The notes beneath the pieces are model-generated. The model was given only the letters and a program-made list of their open reading frames with translations, was not told the DNA's origin and searched no databases. From Alsobacter ponti (GTDB lineage: Bacteria > Pseudomonadota > Alphaproteobacteria > Rhizobiales > Beijerinckiaceae): a DNA stretch of 64,000 nucleotides. The position numbers were made by a program, and so were the translations under genes. Positions 35,746 to 43,243 of this stretch are shown piece after piece. The stretch is taken from contig NZ_JANCLU010000020.1 of assembly GCF_024294805.1 (NCBI RefSeq), positions 20,825 to 84,824 on the forward strand. The letters run 5' to 3'. Within the stretch, counting starts at the first letter, position 1, and every line of letters starts with the position of its first letter.

Positions 35746-37407
35746 TCACTCCGGCTGGAGCGTTTCCTTCTTGCCGTTCGGATAGTGCAGCTTGCCGCCG
35801 ACCAGCTCGTAGCCCGCCTTCTTCAGGATGGACTTGGCCTCGTCGATGCTGGCCTTGGGCGGCGTGCCGGTGTGCCAGAAGGGCAGGGCGGGCGAGATCA
35901 TCGAGGAGGCCGGCACGGCGAAGCCGTTCCACGCCGCCTGCGCCATCAGGTTGCGGTTGATCGCCACCGACAGCGCCTGCCGGAAGGCGACGTCGTCGAA
36001 GGGCTGGCGGCGCAGATTGTGGCCGACGAAGCGCAGCCCCATGTCGACCGTCGAGGCGACCTGGATCTCCTTCTGCTGGGCCGCGAGATCCAGCAGCAGC
36101 TTCGGGTCGCCGCGGTAGTCCGACAGGAAGTTGAGCTCGCCGCGCTTCAGCATGCCGAGGCTCGCCTCGTTGTTCGGCACGATGCGCAGGATGAAGCGGT
36201 CCATCTTGGGCGCCGACCAGTGGGTCGCGTTGCGCTCAAGGACGATTTCCTCGTTCAGCTTGAAGCGCGCGACCTTGAAGGGGCCGGAGCCGATCGGCTG
36301 CTGCTCCTGGTAGGACTCCGCGTTCTCCGTCTTGCCCGCCATGCCCTGCAGGATGGGCTCCCACACATGCTTCGGGATCAGGTTGATCTTGGCGATGGTG
36401 GAGATCAGGAAGGAAGCGTTGGGCTCCTTCAGCTTGAAGCGGATCGTGTCGGGCCCGGTCTTCTCCATCGACGCGATGTTGGTCGCGAACGGCTTGTACA
36501 TGGGCGCCTTGTCGCCCATCGTCGCCTGGTAGGAGAAGATGACGTCCTCGGCGGTGACGGGCTTGCCGTCATGCCACTTCATGTCGGGGCGCAGCACGAC
36601 GTCGAGCGTGGTGGGGTCGACCCAGGTGACGCTCTTGGCGGCGTAGGGCTTGGCCAAGCCGTCCGGCCCGATGCGCATCAGCCGGTCCCAGACGAGCTCG
36701 GTGATCCAGCTGTCCGGCGCGCCGGAGATGTAGAGCGGGTTGATGGAGTTCAGCGCCTCGGTGGAGTTGGCGATGATGTCCTTCACCGAGCCCGCCGGCT
36801 CCGCGCCCACGAAGGTCCAGTAGTTGCGGATGCCGATGCCGCCCTGGTCGACGACCGATGCCGGCTTGATCACCGTCGAGAGATAGCCGACCGTGTTCTT
36901 CGGGTGGACGAGGAACACGTAGGGCGCGTCGTGCGCGACCATCGACTGCGCCTTGGACACCAGGACCTTGCGCTTCTCGGGGTCGGTTTCGCGACGCTGC
37001 TGCTCGGCGATCGCGTCGTACTCCTTGTTGGTGTAGCCGACGAAGTTGAAGCCCTTCTCGGCCGTCGAGGAGTGGAACAGGTTGAACACCAGCTCGTCCG
37101 GATCGCTGCGCTCCGGCCGGCCGACCATGCGCCACATGGCGGTGTCCCACTTCTGGCGGTTGTACCAGACGTAGTCGGACAGCTGAGGACGCGGGAAGCC
37201 GCGGACCTCGACGTCGAGGCCGAGCTTGCGCCACTCCTGCGCGATGAGCTGGGCGGCCTGGTATTCCTGCGGGTCCGCGGCCTGGGCGGCCGTCGCCAGC
37301 ACGATCTTGCGAATCTGGTCGCCGGCCGCGTGGGCGACGCCAGCCAGCGGAATGGAGGCCGCCAGGGCGGCCGCGGACAGAACGACGAAACGGCGTTGGA
37401 GATTCAT
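35746..37407 (-). CDS. dppA: Peptide ABC transporter, periplasmic substrate-binding protein
   Basis: A 553-residue SBP_bac_5-type binding protein with a signal peptide (MNLQRRFVVLSAAALAASIP, cleavage likely after AHA). It has the conserved cluster-C fold segments WVDPTTLDVVLRPDMKWHDGKPVTAEDVIFSYQ and the C-terminal FDDVAFRQALSVAINR. The ribosome site GGAGGAG is very strong. This is the first gene of the importer operon and has the highest expected expression. A palindrome lies at 37532-37550, about 125 bases upstream. Family members bind di- or oligopeptides, nickel or opines; the ligand here is unknown. Confidence 0.95.
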   Translation of the reverse strand: MNLQRRFVVLSAAALAASIPLAGVAHAAGDQIRKIVLATAAQAADPQEYQAAQLIAQEWRKLGLDVEVRGFPRPQLSDYVWYNRQKWDTAMWRMVGRPERSDPDELVFNLFHSSTAEKGFNFVGYTNKEYDAIAEQQRRETDPEKRKVLVSKAQSMVAHDAPYVFLVHPKNTVGYLSTVIKPASVVDQGGIGIRNYWTFVGAEPAGSVKDIIANSTEALNSINPLYISGAPDSWITELVWDRLMRIGPDGLAKPYAAKSVTWVDPTTLDVVLRPDMKWHDGKPVTAEDVIFSYQATMGDKAPMYKPFATNIASMEKTGPDTIRFKLKEPNASFLISTIAKINLIPKHVWEPILQGMAGKTENAESYQEQQPIGSGPFKVARFKLNEEIVLERNATHWSAPKMDRFILRIVPNNEASLGMLKRGELNFLSDYRGDPKLLLDLAAQQKEIQVASTVDMGLRFVGHNLRRQPFDDVAFRQALSVAINRNLMAQAAWNGFAVPASSMISPALPFWHTGTPPKASIDEAKSILKKAGYELVGGKLHYPNGKKETLQPE

Positions 37408-37494
37408 GCCTCTCCTCCCCTCAAGGACAGGTAAAAACCAGAAAGAGCGCGCGACACCGGCTTCAGCCCGTCGCGCCTCGAGAGGAAGTGTGGC

Positions 37495-37519
37495 GCAGTT
37501 GTTGCGCTACGTAAACTGC
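37495..37519. promoter_or_regulatory. Inverted repeat GCAGTT...AACTGC in the importer promoter region
   Basis: Perfect 6-bp arms (GCAGTT at 37495-37500 and AACTGC at 37514-37519) separated by 13 bases, in the region upstream of the peptide importer. A second dyad with GAAAC/GTTTC lies at 37532-37550. Possible operator or RNA stem. Confidence 0.4.
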
Positions 37520-37531
37520 TTTTTCGCCTAT

Positions 37532-37550
37532 CGAAACGCGTATCGTTTCA
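37532..37550. promoter_or_regulatory. Candidate operator upstream of the peptide importer
   Basis: GAAACG-N5-CGTTTC with flanking C and A gives a dyad in which CGAAACGCG is shared with the minus-strand reading of 27885-27901, and GCGTATCG is shared with 28823-28830. It is a plausible target of the same IclR regulator. The half-site spacing differs from the other two sites, so this is inference. Confidence 0.45.
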
Positions 37551-37679
37551 AGGCAGCCGATGACGGCCCGGCCGCACGCACAGGTTAAGGGGCGCGCCGC
37601 CTCCGCGCAGGCCGTTCGGCCGCGCCGAGCCCGCGATGGCCGCCGCCCGGCAGGGACGGCGGCCGCCTTGATGTCCGCG

Positions 37680-37970
37680 TCACTTCGTCTTTTGAATCGA
37701 GGTGACGGTGAGCTGGCCGTTCACGCGGTCGGCGGTGAACTGCACCTTGTCGCCGGCCTTGACCTCCTTGAGGACATCCTTGTTGCCGGCGCGGAACACC
37801 ATGGTCATCTCGCCCATGTCGAGATTGGGAATGGGGCCGTGCTTGATCGTGATCTTCTCGGCGCTCTCGTCGATCTTCTGCACCGTCCCGGCCACCTTGG
37901 GCATGGACTGGGCGAGCGCCGGCGTGGCGAGGAGGGCGGCGGCGAAAAGGGCGATCGTGGTCGTTTTCAT
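37680..37970 (-). CDS. CusF-like periplasmic copper-binding protein
   Basis: A 96-residue exported protein with a signal peptide (MKTTTIALFAAALLATPALA). The CusF fold shows VAGTVQKIDESAEKITIKHG, MGEMTMVF and KAGDKVQFT. Cu(I) ligands align as His44, Met55 and Met57. In E. coli CusF a Trp stacks on the metal eight residues after the His; here that place is Met52, as in many homologues. It is the last gene on the minus strand of the copper operon. The start codon is preceded by a (GA)8 purine tract that supplies its ribosome site. Confidence 0.9.
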   Translation of the reverse strand: MKTTTIALFAAALLATPALAQSMPKVAGTVQKIDESAEKITIKHGPIPNLDMGEMTMVFRAGNKDVLKEVKAGDKVQFTADRVNGQLTVTSIQKTK

Positions 37971-37986
37971 CTCTCTCTCTCTCTCT
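37971..37986 (-). repeat. (GA)8 dinucleotide tract at the CusF-like start
   Basis: Eight CT units on the plus strand, read as GA on the coding strand, end right at the ATG of the CusF-like gene. It acts as the Shine-Dalgarno region, so changes in repeat number would alter spacing and translation. Confidence 0.85.
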
Positions 37987-37998
37987 TTCCAGCTTCGT

Positions 37999-38475
37999 TC
38001 ACTTGACGATCAGGGTTCCGGCCATGCCCGCCTCGCGGTGGCCCGGGATCAGGCATGAGAAGTCGAACGATCCGGCGCGCGTGAACCGCCAGACGATCTC
38101 GCCCGTGGCTCCCGGGGCGAGCCGCTTCGCGTTGGGGTCGTCGTGCTCCATGTCCGGGTTTTTCTTCATCTCCTCGGCGTGCTTCATGTTGCCCTCGAGG
38201 GTGCCGATGACGAGCTCGTGGTCGAGCTGGCCGGCGTTGACGAGCTTGAAGCGCACCTGCTCGCCCTTGCGGATCTCCAGCCGGTTCGGCGCGAATTCCA
38301 TGCGCGAGTCGCCTTCCTTCATCGTGATCGTCACGACCCGGGCCGGCTTGCGCGGATCGCCGGGGGCGCCGAACGCCGTCACGTCATGGGTGTGGCCGGG
38401 CGGCCCCGCGCCGGCGAGCGCGGCGGCAGGCGCGAGCGCGAGGCACAACGCGGCGATAATGGCGTGTGTCTTCAT
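37999..38475 (-). CDS. Periplasmic cupredoxin (type 1 copper) protein
   Basis: A 158-residue exported cupredoxin with a signal peptide (MKTHAIIAALCLALAPAAAL). The type-1 copper ligands are His86 (LDHELV), Cys141, His146 and Met151 in FSCLIPGHREAGMAG, the complete set. A charged Met/Lys segment (GNMKHAEEMKKNPDMEHDD) may add copper affinity. It lies between the multicopper oxidase and the CusF-like gene and would shuttle copper or electrons in the periplasm. Confidence 0.93.
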   Translation of the reverse strand: MKTHAIIAALCLALAPAAALAGAGPPGHTHDVTAFGAPGDPRKPARVVTITMKEGDSRMEFAPNRLEIRKGEQVRFKLVNAGQLDHELVIGTLEGNMKHAEEMKKNPDMEHDDPNAKRLAPGATGEIVWRFTRAGSFDFSCLIPGHREAGMAGTLIVK

Positions 38476-38498
38476 GCGGTTTTCCTTCTCTCTGTTGT

Positions 38499-39929
38499 TC
38501 AGTGGTCTTCGTGTCCGCCGTGCGCGGACGGACGCTTGCGCGGGTCCACTGCGGCGAATTCGGTGGAGGCGGGCGGGCCCGCGTCCGCCTTGCGGTCCGG
38601 CCGGACGAGAGCGGGCGTCGCGCCCGTCCACTCGCGCGCGACGGACCCGGCCGGGTGCTTGAACCAGCCCGGGTCCTTGTAGTCGTCCTTCGCCAAGCCC
38701 TCGCGGACCTTCACGACGGAGAACATGCCGCCCATCTCGACCGGCCCGAACTGGGCGAACCCGGTCATCATCGGCAGCGTGTTGTCGGGCAGCGGCATTT
38801 CCATCGAGCCCATCTCGCCCATGCCGGTCGAGCCCATCGGCATGTAGCCTGGCACCAGCTTCTGGATGCTCTTGGCCACCTCCTTCTTGTCCACGCCGAC
38901 ATAGGTCTTCACTGCGTGGCCCATGGCGTTCATCGTGTGGTGCGACTTGTGGCAGTGGATGGCCCAGTCGCCCGGCTCGTCGGCGACGAAGTCGAACGAG
39001 CGCATCTGGCCGACGGCGCAGTCGATCGACACCTCGGGCCAGGCGGCCTCCTCCGGCACCCAGCCGCCATCCGTGCCCGAGACCTTGAACTCGTAGCCGT
39101 GCAGGTGGATCGGGTGGTTGGTCATGGTGAGGTTGCCGAAGCGGATCCGAACCTTGTCGCCGAGGCCGACCACGAAGGGGTCGATGCCGGGGAAGGCGCG
39201 GCTGTTCCAGCACCACAGGTTGAACTCCGTCATGGTGTTCACCTTCGGCACGTAGCTGCCGGCTTCGATGTCGAAGGCGTTGAGCAGGAACGCGAAATCG
39301 CGGTCGACGCGCCGGAAGGCAGGGTCTCGCGGGTGGACGATGAACAGGCCCATCATCCCCATCGCCATCTGAACCATCTCGTCCGAATGCGGGTGGTACA
39401 TGAACGTGCCGCTGCGCCGCAGCCTGAACTCGTAGACGAAGGTCTTGCCGGGCGGGATGTGCGGCTGGGTGAGGCCGCCGACCCCGTCCATGCCGTTGGG
39501 CAGCCGCTGGCCGTGCCAATGGACGGCGGTCGTCTCGGGAAGGCGGTTGGTGACGAAGATGCGGACGTTGTCGCCCTCCACCGCCTCGATGGTCGGGCCG
39601 GGCGACTGGCCGTTATAGCCCCACAGATGGGCCTTCATGCCGGGGGCGATCTCGCGCACCACCGGCTCGGCCACCAGGTGAAACTCCTTCCAGTCGCCGT
39701 TCATCCGCCAGGGAAGGGTCCAGCCGTTGAGCGTCACCACCGGCTGGTAGTCCGGCCCGGTGGTGGGCGCGAGGGGCGCCTGCGTGGCGGGATCGCGGAC
39801 GGTCGGGGCCTCCGGGATCGAGGCCGCCTGCACGCGGCCGCTGACCATCGACGCCCCGGTGAGCACGAGCCCGCCGCCGGCGGCGCGAATCAGGTGTCTG
39901 CGCGACAAGTCCATCTTGTTCTCCGCCAT
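38499..39929 (-). CDS. Multicopper oxidase (copper tolerance type)
   Basis: A 476-residue exported oxidase with a twin-arginine signal (SRRHLIRAAGGG, Arg10-Arg11). Copper sites are complete: HWHG (His137, His139), HPH (His179, His181), NHPIHLHG (His272, His275, His277) and HCHKSHHTMNAM (His325, Cys326, His327, His331, Met336). A Met/Gly-rich C-terminal region (GYMPMGSTGMGEMGSMEM) and a His tail (GGHEDH) recall CopA/CumA-type enzymes that oxidise Cu(I). It starts two bases after the stop of the TolC-type gene, so it is coupled to it. It belongs to the copper operon. Confidence 0.94.
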   Translation of the reverse strand: MAENKMDLSRRHLIRAAGGGLVLTGASMVSGRVQAASIPEAPTVRDPATQAPLAPTTGPDYQPVVTLNGWTLPWRMNGDWKEFHLVAEPVVREIAPGMKAHLWGYNGQSPGPTIEAVEGDNVRIFVTNRLPETTAVHWHGQRLPNGMDGVGGLTQPHIPPGKTFVYEFRLRRSGTFMYHPHSDEMVQMAMGMMGLFIVHPRDPAFRRVDRDFAFLLNAFDIEAGSYVPKVNTMTEFNLWCWNSRAFPGIDPFVVGLGDKVRIRFGNLTMTNHPIHLHGYEFKVSGTDGGWVPEEAAWPEVSIDCAVGQMRSFDFVADEPGDWAIHCHKSHHTMNAMGHAVKTYVGVDKKEVAKSIQKLVPGYMPMGSTGMGEMGSMEMPLPDNTLPMMTGFAQFGPVEMGGMFSVVKVREGLAKDDYKDPGWFKHPAGSVAREWTGATPALVRPDRKADAGPPASTEFAAVDPRKRPSAHGGHEDH

Positions 39930-39931
39930 GG

Positions 39932-41362
39932 TCAGTGCCCTCCCGCGTCGGCCGCCGCTTGCGTCGCGCCCCCGCTCGGGGTCCCGCCCGACGTGCCGCC
40001 GCCGGCGAGCGCGGCGCGCAGGTCGGCGTCGGCGATCCAGAAGTCGCGCAGCGTTTCGACGGCCTGGGCCTGGGCGAGAATGCGGGCGCGCGCGTCAGCC
40101 ACCAGCGCCGTCACGTCGGCCAGCATGCCGCTGTAGTGCAGCAGGGACTCGTCCTGGATCTGGCGGCGCAACGGCAGCACGCGGGTCTGCACGTGGCGGG
40201 CGATGTCCCACGCGCCGCGCCACGCCATGTAGGCCTCCCGCGCCTCGGAACGGACGTTCACCGCCTTTTCCGCCAGCAGGTTGGCGGCCTGCATGTAGCG
40301 TTGTTCGGCCTCCATCGCCCGGGCCTGGCCGAAGTCGAAGATGGGAATCTCGAACTCGATCTCCAGGCCCCGCGTCTTTGCGGTCTCACGCTGGACGGAC
40401 CCGTCGTCGTTGACGACGCGGGCGCGGTCGTACTTGCTGGTCCCCACCAGGTCGACGTCGCGCACGAAGCGCGTCGCCTGCGTAAGGCCGAGCGATTTCG
40501 CCAGCGCGTCCAGCTCCAGCCGCGCCGCCTGGAGGTCGACGCGCCGCGCCAGGGCCTGCGCCTCGATCTCACGCTCGGCACGCAGCCGCTGCGGCAGGGG
40601 GGGCAGGGCGGCGGGCAGCCGGAACTCGGCTTGCCGGCCCCACAGGCCGAGCAGGCGCGTCAGGCGCTCGCGCTCCAGCCGCTCGTTCAGTCGCGCCCGG
40701 GCCAATTGGGCGTCCACCTCGGCCGCGAAGGCGAAGTCGCGCGCCTGGTCCAGCTTGTTGAGCCCGCCCGTCTCGCCGAGCTTGCGGGCGAGCTCGGCGA
40801 CGGCGTCGGTCGTCGCCTTCGCTTCGGCCAGGGTGGCCACGAGCTGCCGCGCCGCCACCGCGCGGTGGTGCTGCCGGCGAGTTTCGGCGGCGAGGCGCAA
40901 GGTCGCCTCCGCCGCGCGCATCTGGGCAGCGTGGAAGCGGTCGCCGCCGATCTCCCGGCGGGCCGGCAGCGTGAGAAGGCTGGTCAACGAGACGAGCAGC
41001 TTCTTTTCGACCTCGAGGTCGAAGCCGCCGTCCAGCTTGGAGATCGACACTCTCGGATTGGCCGGCAGGCTCGCCTGGATGTAGGCGGCCTCCGAAATGC
41101 CGAGCTCGTTGTAGGCCGCCTGCAGGCCGCGATTGTTGAGCAGCGCGACGCGCACCGCGTCCTCGGCCGACAGGGGCCGGGCGAGCGCGGCGTCGACCGC
41201 GGCCGAGGCGGCGGCGGCGTCCTCGGGCGTGGCGATCTTCGTCACCGACTGGCCGAGTTCGGCGCGTGCGACATCGGCCGCGGGGCCGAGGCCGCCGTCC
41301 GGCGAGGCGGTGACGCAGCCCGCGAGCAGCAGCGGCAGGGCGGCGGTGGCGAGACGCTTCAT
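39932..41362 (-). CDS. TolC-family outer membrane efflux lipoprotein
   Basis: A 476-residue outer membrane channel of the TolC/CusC type. The lipobox is LLLAGC (Cys16), and long helical repeats (RAAEATLRLAAETRRQHHRA; ANLLAEKAVNVRSEAREAY) form the periplasmic tunnel. It lacks neighbouring RND pump and fusion genes in the window, so it may work with pumps elsewhere. The ATG overlaps the stop of the small lipoprotein gene (ATGA). It is part of the copper operon. Confidence 0.9.
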   Translation of the reverse strand: MKRLATAALPLLLAGCVTASPDGGLGPAADVARAELGQSVTKIATPEDAAAASAAVDAALARPLSAEDAVRVALLNNRGLQAAYNELGISEAAYIQASLPANPRVSISKLDGGFDLEVEKKLLVSLTSLLTLPARREIGGDRFHAAQMRAAEATLRLAAETRRQHHRAVAARQLVATLAEAKATTDAVAELARKLGETGGLNKLDQARDFAFAAEVDAQLARARLNERLERERLTRLLGLWGRQAEFRLPAALPPLPQRLRAEREIEAQALARRVDLQAARLELDALAKSLGLTQATRFVRDVDLVGTSKYDRARVVNDDGSVQRETAKTRGLEIEFEIPIFDFGQARAMEAEQRYMQAANLLAEKAVNVRSEAREAYMAWRGAWDIARHVQTRVLPLRRQIQDESLLHYSGMLADVTALVADARARILAQAQAVETLRDFWIADADLRAALAGGGTSGGTPSGGATQAAADAGGH

Positions 41363-41577
41363 GGCGCGGTCCCCTGTGGGGGCGCGACGCGGCGGTTCAT
41401 CTCGTCCCAGCCCTTGGGCTCGGCGGGCGTGTCGTGTCGCGCGCCGGCGGTGACGGCGCTCGTCGGCAAGGGCGCGCCGGGCGTCGGCCGGGCTGGCGCC
41501 AGAAGGAAATCAGGGGGCGTGGGCGCGCAGGCAGTCAACGCCAGCGCGGCGAACACGGTCAGCAGGGGTTTGGTCAT
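41359..41577 (-). CDS. Small lipoprotein of the copper operon
   Basis: A 72-residue predicted lipoprotein. The signal MTKPLLTVFAALALTAC carries a lipobox ending LTAC (Cys17). The mature part is Pro/Ala-rich with no recognisable fold. Translation is coupled to the TolC-type gene by a four-base overlap, and AGGA precedes the ATG. Function is unknown; it could assist assembly of the outer membrane channel. Confidence 0.8.
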   Translation of the reverse strand: MTKPLLTVFAALALTACAPTPPDFLLAPARPTPGAPLPTSAVTAGARHDTPAEPKGWDEMNRRVAPPQGTAP

Positions 41578-41609
41578 GTCCGATCCTGAACGGCGGCTCG
41601 GCGTCCGGG

Positions 41610-41639
41610 CCGCGCGTCAGAGGCATGCTTGACGCGCGG
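41610..41639. other. Perfect hairpin between copper-operon genes
   Basis: CCGCGCGTCA and TGACGCGCGG form 10-bp perfect arms with a ten-base loop. It lies between the end of the His-rich gene and the small lipoprotein on the same strand. No T-run follows, so a stabilising or attenuating role is more likely than full termination. Confidence 0.5.
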
Positions 41640-41694
41640 CGGGCGGACGGCCCGGCCGTGAGGCTGGCGAAAGCGGGGCTGGGCCCCGGCCGCG

Positions 41695-42159
41695 TCAGGC
41701 GGATCTGGGTGGTCGTTCGAGCGGGGTGCGGCGGTCGCGCGGCGCGCCGGAGTCGGGCTCGGGCGTCACGGTGAGCCAGGCGCGCCGGGGCGGCGAGACG
41801 GAGACGGTCTCGAGCGCCTGCACGGCATGGCACGCCGTCGCGCAGCACTTGCTCTTGCACCCGTCGTGGTCGGTCGACCCGGCAGGAAGCGTCCCCGGAT
41901 CGGCCGTCGCGCCGACGTGAATATGGTCAGCGTGGGTCTGCCCAGCGTGGACCTGACCAGCGTGGACTTGCCCTCCGGGGGCATGGCCGGCGTGAGCCGC
42001 GTGGCCGTGGTGACCGCCGGCAGGCGCGGCGGCGCGCGCCGTGCCGAAGCTCCCCGTCAGCGGAAACGCCGCCAGGGCGAAGGCGATCAGCAGGGAGGCC
42101 AGCAGTCTCACGACGGACAAGGCGACGCTCCGAGGGGTTCGACGTCTTTTCTCCCACAT
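41695..42159 (-). CDS. His/Cys-rich exported protein, likely metal-binding
   Basis: A 154-residue protein that I do not recognise as a named family. Residues 10-45 form a signal-like hydrophobic segment (VVRLLASLLIAFALAAFPL). Residues 50-81 hold ten His in HxH and pentapeptide units (VHAGQ, VHAGQ, THADH). A CKSKCCATAC cluster (Cys101, 105, 106, 110) follows. The C-terminal third is Pro/Arg-rich. At the head of the copper operon, it probably sequesters or senses periplasmic metal. The choice of ATG at 42159 is uncertain, since the frame remains open upstream over the opposite gene end. Confidence 0.6.
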   Translation of the reverse strand: MWEKRRRTPRSVALSVVRLLASLLIAFALAAFPLTGSFGTARAAAPAGGHHGHAAHAGHAPGGQVHAGQVHAGQTHADHIHVGATADPGTLPAGSTDHDGCKSKCCATACHAVQALETVSVSPPRRAWLTVTPEPDSGAPRDRRTPLERPPRSA

Positions 42160-42233
42160 TCCGCGCGCGGGGCCAAGCTGGACCGACGACAAGCGGAAGG
42201 ACCGGGCGCGATAGACGAGCGTTGGGTCGGCGC

Positions 42234-43187
42234 TCAGTAGCCGGCCCGCTTGTCGACCACGTTGACGAGCTCGCGGCCCGCGACGTAGCGGGCGAGATTG
42301 TCGACGAAGATGCGATATCCGCGTTCTGGAGTCTGCGCCGAGGTCGCGCCGTTGTGCGGTGTGATGATCGTGTTCGGGAGCGACCAGAATGGGCTCTCCG
42401 GCGGCAACGGCTCGACGTCGTGGGCGTCGAGGCCCGCGCCGGCGATCCAATTCTCCGACAGCGCGCGATAGAGCGCCTTGTCGTTGGCGACGCCGCCGCG
42501 CGAGAAGCAGATATAGAAGGCGGTCGGCTTCATCGCCCGGAATTCGGCCTCGCCGAGCATGTCCACGGTTTCCGGCGTTTTCGGCGCGGTCATCACCACG
42601 AAGTCGCACTCCGCCAGCATCTCCCGCAGCTCGTCGCGCCGGTACATGCGGTCGACATTCGGCGCGGGCGCGCCGCCGCGCCGCAGTCCAAGCACGCGCA
42701 TGTGGAACGCCTTGCATTTCAGCGCGAGGTCCGCGCCGGAATACCCGGTTCCGATGATGCCGACCGTCAGTCCGTTGAGTTCGCCGTGGACGATCCGGTC
42801 CCACCGGCGGTGGCGCTGCGCCTCCACCCAGTGCAGCGCGTTCCGGTTGAGCATGAGCATCAGCATCATCGCGTGCTCGGCGAGCGGAATCGCGCCGTTG
42901 CCCTTCGAGCAGGTGAGCACGACGGGGCTCTCGACGAAGGCGGGGTAGAGCTGCGGGTCGGGACCGGCCGCCCAGCTATGCACCCATTTCAGCCGGCCGG
43001 CGCGCGCCAGCGCCTCCGCCGGCACCAGCCCGGCGACCACGTTCGCGTCCGGGATGGCGGCGTCGAGGGCCTTCTGGTCCGCGTGGAACGCAATGTCCGC
43101 GCCCGGCGCGATGGCGCGCAGCTCGGCGAGCCGCGCCTCGTTGATGTCGCCGCCGACCGCGATGCGAAGCCCGGTCCCGTCCGTCAT
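42234..43187 (-). CDS. D-isomer specific 2-hydroxyacid dehydrogenase, NAD-binding
   Basis: A 317-residue dehydrogenase that interconverts a 2-hydroxyacid and 2-oxoacid with NAD(P). The Rossmann start is GIIGTGYSG (143-151). Catalytic residues are Arg230 (FSRGGVA), Glu259 (DAHDVEP) and His278 (TPHNGATS). AGGAG lies eight bases before the ATG. It is 56 bases after the ATPase gene of the polar amino-acid importer, so it is probably the last gene of that transcript. Substrate specificity cannot be read; the divergent D-serine-dehydratase-like gene suggests a hydroxy- or amino-acid pathway. Confidence 0.93.
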   Translation of the reverse strand: MTDGTGLRIAVGGDINEARLAELRAIAPGADIAFHADQKALDAAIPDANVVAGLVPAEALARAGRLKWVHSWAAGPDPQLYPAFVESPVVLTCSKGNGAIPLAEHAMMLMLMLNRNALHWVEAQRHRRWDRIVHGELNGLTVGIIGTGYSGADLALKCKAFHMRVLGLRRGGAPAPNVDRMYRRDELREMLAECDFVVMTAPKTPETVDMLGEAEFRAMKPTAFYICFSRGGVANDKALYRALSENWIAGAGLDAHDVEPLPPESPFWSLPNTIITPHNGATSAQTPERGYRIFVDNLARYVAGRELVNVVDKRAGY

Positions 43188-43243
43188 GTCGTGACTCCTG
43201 TGCGTGTCGTGATGCCTCGGCCGGCCGAGGCGAGTCGCGCAGG

